A program made the translations under genes and the position numbers. The notes beneath the pieces were generated by a model. It had not been told where the DNA came from. It did not search any database and saw only the letters and a program-made list of their open reading frames with translations. Of a DNA stretch of 64,000 nt, positions 59,005-64,000 are shown in pieces (position 1 is the stretch's first letter; the number at the start of each line of letters is the position of its first letter). The stretch is from Fonsecaea monophora (taxonomy: Eukaryota; Ascomycota; Eurotiomycetes; Chaetothyriales; Herpotrichiellaceae), in the NCBI RefSeq assembly GCF_001642475.1, contig NW_019174017.1:1-64000 (forward strand), read 5' to 3'.

Positions 59005-59410
59005 CATTGATCTGCCGGTATCTGGCTTGGTTTCCTCTTCCTTTCTCCACGCGTGGGATTCTATTCTCGAATATCGACAGGACACACTCTCATTAAAGGC
59101 CGAGGACCTTTTAGTCTTCTGTGATTAGTCATCATTTTCAGCTTTCAGAACTTATTTAAATACCGACCTTTTCTTCTTTCTCAACCACCACCAACTTGTG
59201 GGACAAGCCTGCCTTAGCAGCTGAAGAGCGGGCTCGACGTGCGCCCGAGAGAACTCCCACTATTTCCATCAACCAAGGAGTCGGTGGCACTCGAGTTGGC
59301 GCCGTGCGAAACGATAAAGCTCCAGGAGACCTCCCACTCCATCAACCAAGGACTCGATGGCAAGGAGGTACTCAAGAGCCCCAAAGTCCGTTGCTGAATT
59401 TGACACTCCA
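59005..59410. repeat. Dispersed repeat R4, copy 2, inside the foreign-looking coding region
   Basis: CTTGGTTTCCTCTTCCTTTC, TCTCGAATATCGACAGGACA, AATACCGACCTTTTC, CGATAAAGCTCCAGGAGACC and AGAGCCCCAAAGTCCGTTGC match 39470-39965 in order. Foreign-looking minus-strand coding lies directly on both sides (ends 58999, resumes about 59411), so R4 appears to have inserted into it. Confidence 0.75.
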
Positions 59411-60130
59411 CGTTACTGTTCAACTCCACGTCGCGCACATGATCATACAGTTGGGCACGATCACCACCTTGTCTGCGTACCCGGACACGCTCATCCTCGT
59501 GCTCACGCTGGATCGCGTCTCCACGATCGTGATCTCTCCCGAGAACATGTTCGCTATCGTGTACAGCACCCTGTGGATGCACATGTACTTGTCGATGTTC
59601 CGGCAGACGGTGTGGTGCCTGGTCAGCTCTGCCTCGAGTTTGTGCGTGTGTACAGCGACATCAACATGGTCAGAGCTTGACCGCAACCCCATTCCTGCTG
59701 ATGTCCACGTCATTGTCGGTGTACGTCAACCAGTGTACGTCCGCGGCTAACCTCATCTTCGTGTCCATGATCACCTCGGGGTTGTATATCAAGTTCACGT
59801 ACGAGTACAGCACCTTCTCCTTATCCACGGCCCTGAAGATGGACGGAAACACGTCGGCCGCAAAGCTGATGACGGGGCACTCGGACGTGTTGTCGCCTCC
59901 CCTCGAGATGGTCTCGCCCCCCGATCAATCTCGCAATCATCAACACGATCCTGGACTCGGGCATGACGATGGTGGTTTTTGTATACGCGGTGATACACGC
60001 CTCTGAGGCCGTCATAGAACGTGCTGGTGTCCATGCGCATGTTCCTGCTGTAGGGCAGGGTATCGACCACCATCGGCATGTACAACCATTCCGGGGTCAC
60101 GTCCGTTGTCCTGTTGCTGTGGAGGTTATA
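59411..60130 (-). pseudogene. Foreign-looking coding remnant, segment 3
   Basis: Minus strand, at least four frames in sequence: TPEWLYMPMVVDTLPYSRNM and STFYDGLR (60030-60100); TKTTIVMPESRIVLMIARL; ECPVISFAADVFPSIFRAVD, VLYSYVNLIYNPEVIMDTKM and DVHWLTYTDNDVDISRNGVA (59690-59890); NIDKYMCIHRVLYTIANMFS, GEITIVETRSSVSTRMSVSG and ADKVVIVPNCMIMCAT (59440-59610). First codon positions are about 60-67 percent purine in this frame, against about half in the competing + frame, favouring the minus strand. The pieces look like a large soluble protein rather than a membrane protein. Family unknown to me; a viral structural or replication gene is one hypothesis. Confidence 0.45.
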
Positions 60131-60410
60131 TACCTGCTGCTGTGGATGCTACATACCTGTTGCTATGGAGGCTACATTCCTATTGTTGTAGGTGTTACAT
60201 TCCTGTTGCTACGGGTGTTACATTCCTGTTACTGTGGGTGTTACATACCCGTTGCTACGGATGCTACATACCTAGAGCGGTGGAGGTTACATACCTGTTG
60301 CTGTGGAGGTTACATTCCTGTTGCTGTCGGTGTGTAACATACCTGTTGCTGTTGCGCTGGAGGTTGCATTCCTGTTGCTGTGTTGCTGTGGATGTACCTG
60401 TAGCAGATCT
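60110..60410. repeat. 24-base minisatellite within the foreign-looking region
   Basis: About a dozen imperfect units of GTTACATTCCTGTTGCTGTG plus GAGG. It separates segment 3 from segment 4 on the minus strand. The repeats yield spurious Leu/Cys- or Gln/Thr-rich open frames. Confidence 0.85.
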
Positions 60411-60995
60411 CGTACATCTTGTTGCTGTTGACCACGACGTTGCACAGGCACACGTGTCTCCACGCTCTCGATCCACGTCATGTTGGTGAAGATGGAGCTC
60501 GATACGGACTGGACTGGTGACACGTCGGTGATCCCATACACGTACTTCTTCGCGTACTTCTACATGACCGTCTCGATGGTGCTACACATGGTGCTACGCG
60601 AGGGCTTGTCGTTGGCCACGCACTTCGCCGTCCACGATCACCTACATCCTCATGTACATGATGAACTTCGACTACTTGTTCGCATTCTCGTTACAGTTCC
60701 AGGCCATCATGTTGTACAGACAGTCTTTCACAACACGCCACCGAGGTCGTTGCCGGGACAGTGCCAATGCTCGAATCGAGCATGTTGCTGGGTAAGTACA
60801 CGAGTATGTAGATCAAGTTTGCAGGGACAACTAGTTGTTCGTGATTATATTTTCGATTCATGATGAGGCACAGCATGACGAGCACGACGAGGTACATGTT
60901 CCCATCATCAATCCCGTGATAAATATCATTTACACTCAAGTAGAGGTGGTTTCTATAGAATACGGGCCTTGATCCCTGCGCACCTGCAACCTGTG
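60400..60995 (-). pseudogene. Foreign-looking coding remnant, segment 4
   Basis: Minus strand: VFYRNHLYLSVNDIYHGIDD, NMYLVVLVMLCLIMNRKY and LIYILVYLPSNMLDSSIGTV (60780-60960, lower GC than the rest); then VVKDCLYNMMAWNCNENANK, TAG (60672-60674), SKFIMYMRM, TAG (60642-60644), VIVDGE; then ANDKPSRSTMCSTIETVM, TAG (60560-60562), KYAKKYVYGITDVSPVQSVS, SIFTNMTWIESVETRV and NVVVNSNKMYEICYRYI. Three frames and three TAGs; no TAA or TGA interrupts these pieces themselves. Same style as segments 1-3. Confidence 0.45.
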
Positions 60996-62160
60996 CCCTT
61001 TGTATGTGAAATTCGAGAAGTAGCAGCTTCGTATACCCTCTTTTCACCGACTTCAACCTCCATCACTTGGTTCTCCGTCCACCGCTACCAGGGTGTTCCA
61101 AAATCCTTTCGATGGTTCGGCGAGGGATACCCTGCCATCTCACAGCTGATCGCACGCGACGCCTCCCTCCACCTCTTCTCCTAGGCTGCTCCAAGGCAGG
61201 CTAGACTTGTGGGAGATAACCAGTGATTGTCCGCCAGGAGATAATGTGTTGTGCAGGGTAGAAAGTAGATGTTGATCCGGTCGTCTGGCAATAGTTCTTT
61301 CAGACGTTGGTCGGCGCCGTAACAGCGCGCCTCTTTACACCATCCGAAGGGGAACCGTTGCCTTTCCGCATCATGAACATGGGGATGCGACCCAGACAAC
61401 CCGGCTCTTTGGACACCAACAGAGGTTGCTCTTTGAGAAAGAGGTAGCGCGCCTGGTCGGGAGTATATCTTGACCTGATACGAGCGTGTCCCAGAAGTTG
61501 GCAGCGCGGGTTGGTCGGATGGCGCGGAAGATCGATGTCGAGGTGAGGGTCGGATAACGAAGGAAGGATTTCTCGGTACTGACGACGGGGTGAAAGGAGG
61601 AGACAGCAGCCGTCAAACAGTAGACCGCATAGAGTCGAGAACCCAGGTTGCGGGTAAAGTTGAGAGAATGCCTGAGAGACAGTTAGAGGAAGTGTTGACG
61701 CGGACTGGACAACGGACCGAGAAGACTCTTTCGTCTTGCGTTGGAACTTGGACTTGCCCTCTAGTCCTGCTTTGTCAAGCCTCGTGCATGGGGCTCGACA
61801 CCCTCCCGTCCCTTCGCAGAAAGGGAGAGGAACTATCGTGTAAAGTGGTAAGTGGACTGGGGTGGTGAGGCTGTCGCTCGAATGAACTAGCTAAAGCGTA
61901 TGATTTGTTCGAAAGTAGCCGCGGCATTGGGCAGCTTCTAGCCGTCAATAACGCGTCCCATGCCAAGTTATCGACCCGACGGTCAGCGCCTACATTGGCG
62001 CGTAGCTACCTGTAAAACGTCGATCAGCGCACTCATGCACGTTGCAGATATCCTTCGCCCTTGGACGAGAGACATTGTGTGAATAGCATCAGTTTGAAGT
62101 TCCACGAGAAGGAGGACGAAGCGGCTGGGAAGCATGAGAATGGGGAGGCCAAGTAAAAGA
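60996..62160. other. Stretch with no recognised gene
   Basis: The minus strand 61200-61600 carries a protein-like piece (TPDQARYLFLKEQPLLVSKE, then CLGRIPMFMMRK) in one frame without stops for about 80 codons. I cannot assign it; it does not resemble the foreign-looking segments in composition. Confidence 0.3.
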
Positions 62161-62167
62161 AAGGCAT

Positions 62168-63360
62168 GTGTCGTCCATCCTAATTGAGTCTCACTTGCAG
62201 GAAAATCCCCTGGCGCCTCTCTTCGATGCAGAACGCGCGTCGGCGCTGGACGTGCAGACGTCGACTGCGCCCGTCCACAACGTCACCACCGTGGGCCAAT
62301 ACCGAATCTACCACACGATGTACCGGACCGACCGTACCATCCTCGTCGTCGCGGTCGGCCTCATGCTATTAGCCATCCTAGCCATCCTACCTCTCTACCG
62401 AGGCCTGCCTAAGCCTCACCGCGTTACACTGGGTGCGTCGTGCCGCGCGCGAGCGCATGGACGTGGGCTCCAAGCTCGAGGAGGCCTGGTCGTCCTCTGC
62501 CCTGCGGTTTCTGAGAACTCTCTCATTCTCTCTCCGTTCCTTCTCCTCCACGGTCTTCCCCCACAAGGCCGTGTGAGTCTTTGGCTGCCCTCGCAGAGCA
62601 AAAGCAGGATAAACTTACTGGATTGCCAGAAGACAAAACAGGTTTCCAGTACAACAAACTACGACAAATCGAGAACAACGAGGCGGACGGATTCATACCA
62701 TTTACGCCTCCTTCTCGGAAGCCTCTTACCTGTCCAACAAACTTTCCTCAGAACCGGCCTGCGGGATTGGGCGGTATTCTGGGGATGATCATGAACCGCA
62801 CCCCATCTTGCTGAGATCGGGAGTGCACAAGGATGGGGCCTGGGCTGCGCAGGAGATCATCGAAAAAACAAAGACTGGGACAAGAGGCAAGAGGATGCCG
62901 ATAAGCTCAAGCAAGGTCATTGGATACGGAGCAGTAGGAAAAGACTGGCGCGCCGCGGACTGAGAACGAAAGTGTGCTCGAGAACTGTCGAGGCTAGGCC
63001 GCCCTCACCATTTGTGCCAAATTCATCAGCACCCACGCATTCACGATACTACGACGGCTACTGACTGCTCGGCAGGAAGATCAGCCTGTCGCCCTTCGAG
63101 GTAGCTAAGACCCTGCACTACTCGACCGTGGTCGACGACCGAACCGGCACCATAATACCCTACAGTGTCCTCGACGTCGACAACAGGAAGAGGCCCGACC
63201 GGGCACCGCAGTCTGGCTCGAACCTGTCCGCCGACGAATTGGTCAAGATCCTTGGTTCCCGCAAAGTGCGCTACGGCGAGGTCACACCTAATATCCTCGG
63301 GCTGGGCTGGGCCTGGTCGAGTGTACCGACCCAGCCAAGGCGGGAAAGACTCTATGATTG
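62168..63360 (+). pseudogene. Fungal-specific membrane protein remnant
   Basis: The first piece (62168-62400) reads NPLAPLFDAERASALDV, NVTTVGQYRIYHTMYRTDRT and a clear transmembrane helix (ILVVAVGLMLLAILAILPLY). Then, after frame changes, comes SKLEEAWSSSALRFLRTLSF. The second piece (63075-63290) reads KISLSPFEVAKTL and LVKILGSRKVRYGEVT, a combination seen near the C-terminus of uncharacterised fungal multi-pass proteins. At 63290-63350 the frame shifts from LGLGWAWSS to YRPSQGGKDSM. The product and function are unknown, and frameshifts suggest a decayed gene. Confidence 0.4.
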
Positions 63361-63772
63361 ATTTTCAGGGTTGGACATGGTGTGGTTCGCTCATGTGAAA
63401 TTCCTCTAAAACACAAAGTTCACGAGGCTTTCTGTCGGCCATGGTGTATACTTGTCAGGGTTGGGCTCTAGGAGAAGAAAGAGGGCATCCGCGAAAACGG
63501 GCGTGCATGGAATCCATCGACGACGAATGTGTTATGAGTTACGGCCGCACATGGCATGTAAAGCCACGGGGCCGTCATCTTACTTGCAGCGTCTGCCAGC
63601 GAGATTGGACCAGCGACCTGGCATTGCGATGTATAACGAAAGAGAAGAAAAGGTGCATTACGTTGATTATGCAATACGGACGCTGGACACGGTCTCAGGA
63701 TTCGTCTATGTCACGAAGTTACAGTAACATGTCTTTTAACTCTAGGTCGCATTGGCACGCTTACTCGAGGTG
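63361..63772. other. Stretch with no recognised gene
   Basis: Open frames at 63441-63776 (+) are short and without family features. Confidence 0.3.
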
Positions 63773-64000
63773 CTAAAGTCTGGAGTTCACGGTCATGACC
63801 ACCTTGCTCTCCTTCATCATGTACGACGGCAAGACCATGGCCCACGATGGGTCCACGTTCCTGCGCAGGCCCTTGTATCCTGCTCGACAACATCTCCCTG
63901 AACCTCTCCTCGCATATGCGGTTCCACTCGCCGCGGACCCGCCCTGTCCATGTGTCCACCGCGTCGCTCTTGTCCATGGAATTGATGCAGACCACGAACT
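63773..64000 (-). pseudogene. Foreign-looking coding remnant, segment 5, running off the window
   Basis: The minus frame starts at the window edge: FVVCINSMDKSDAVDTWTGR, VRGEWNRICEERFREMLSSR; after a one-base shift near 63878, LRRNVDPSWAMVLPSYMMK and SKVVMTVNSRL, then a TAG at 63773-63775. GC-ending codons and high Met/Val/Ser match segments 1-4, so the foreign-looking region probably continues beyond this window. Confidence 0.45.

Noticed and set aside
57917..60863. Long + strand open frames opposite the foreign-looking segments (hydrophobic, membrane-like)
   Set aside because: They share the G/C-rich third positions of the minus frame, so they stay open by chance; purine bias at first codon positions and normal charged-residue content favour the minus strand. 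The + frames also contain stops.
1..64000. Telomere repeats, tRNA, rRNA or a replication origin
   Set aside because: No TTAGGG-type array, no cloverleaf-like A/B box pair and no rRNA-like conserved stretch were seen on reading; a covariance-model search would be the decisive test.

Overview
The window looks like a decayed, repeat-rich accessory segment of a filamentous ascomycete (Pezizomycotina) nuclear genome. Introns are short (about 45-75 bases) with GTAAGT/GTGAGT-type donors, CTAAC/CTGAC-like branch sites and AG acceptors. The recognisable families are typical of such fungi: HET-domain proteins, STAND/NLR-type proteins with ankyrin repeats, a DUF3435 (FluG-domain) tyrosine recombinase, a Zn2Cys6 factor, a sugar porter and a fungal APH kinase. 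I see no telomere repeat, rRNA, tRNA or CRISPR array.

Layout. 0.7-6.4 kb holds the best-preserved genes: a six-exon gene for an acidic-repeat, cysteine-rich nuclear-type protein (691-2304), a sugar transporter broken by a stop and frameshifts (3158-4762) and a two-exon Pro/Gln-rich protein (5737-6442). 7.4-10.3 kb (minus) is a frameshifted DUF3435 recombinase relic, related to Starship captains, that appears to carry a C-terminal chromodomain. From 11 to 56 kb almost every recognisable gene is a fragment: HET (11.4, 52.8-53.5 kb), FAD monooxygenase (16.3), PP5 TPR (19.8), alpha/beta hydrolase (23.9), STAND winged helix plus ankyrin (25.7-26.6), EED/PRC2 WD40 (31.6-32.3), SAM synthetase (35.9-36.2), SDA1 (36.8), APH kinase (36.9-37.5), ALDH (38.3-38.5), Zn2Cys6 (38.8), STAND N-terminus (45.3), Notchless/Rsa4 WD40 (46.5), SDR (47.1-47.4), ankyrin (48.5) and a USP7/Ubp15 MATH domain (50.7). 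Several keep intron signals, so they were copied as genomic DNA. They are separated by minisatellites, (CAN)n tracts and at least nine families of dispersed repeats.

The most unusual part is 57.8-64 kb. On the minus strand it holds pieces of one or more large, Met/Tyr/Asn/Val-rich coding sequences that I cannot match to a fungal family. They are broken by frameshifts, by in-frame TAG codons, by an inserted dispersed repeat (59.0-59.4 kb) and by a 24-base minisatellite (60.1-60.4 kb). They could be a degraded endogenous viral or other foreign element, but no family is established here.

The genes do not form a working pathway. The region reads as a sink for mobile elements, allorecognition/immune-type genes and duplicated gene scraps, with stop codons compatible with repeat-induced C-to-T mutation. 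Apart from the genes near 0.7-6.4 kb and a few unassigned open frames (27.1, 47.7, 57 and 62 kb), little here is likely to make a normal protein.
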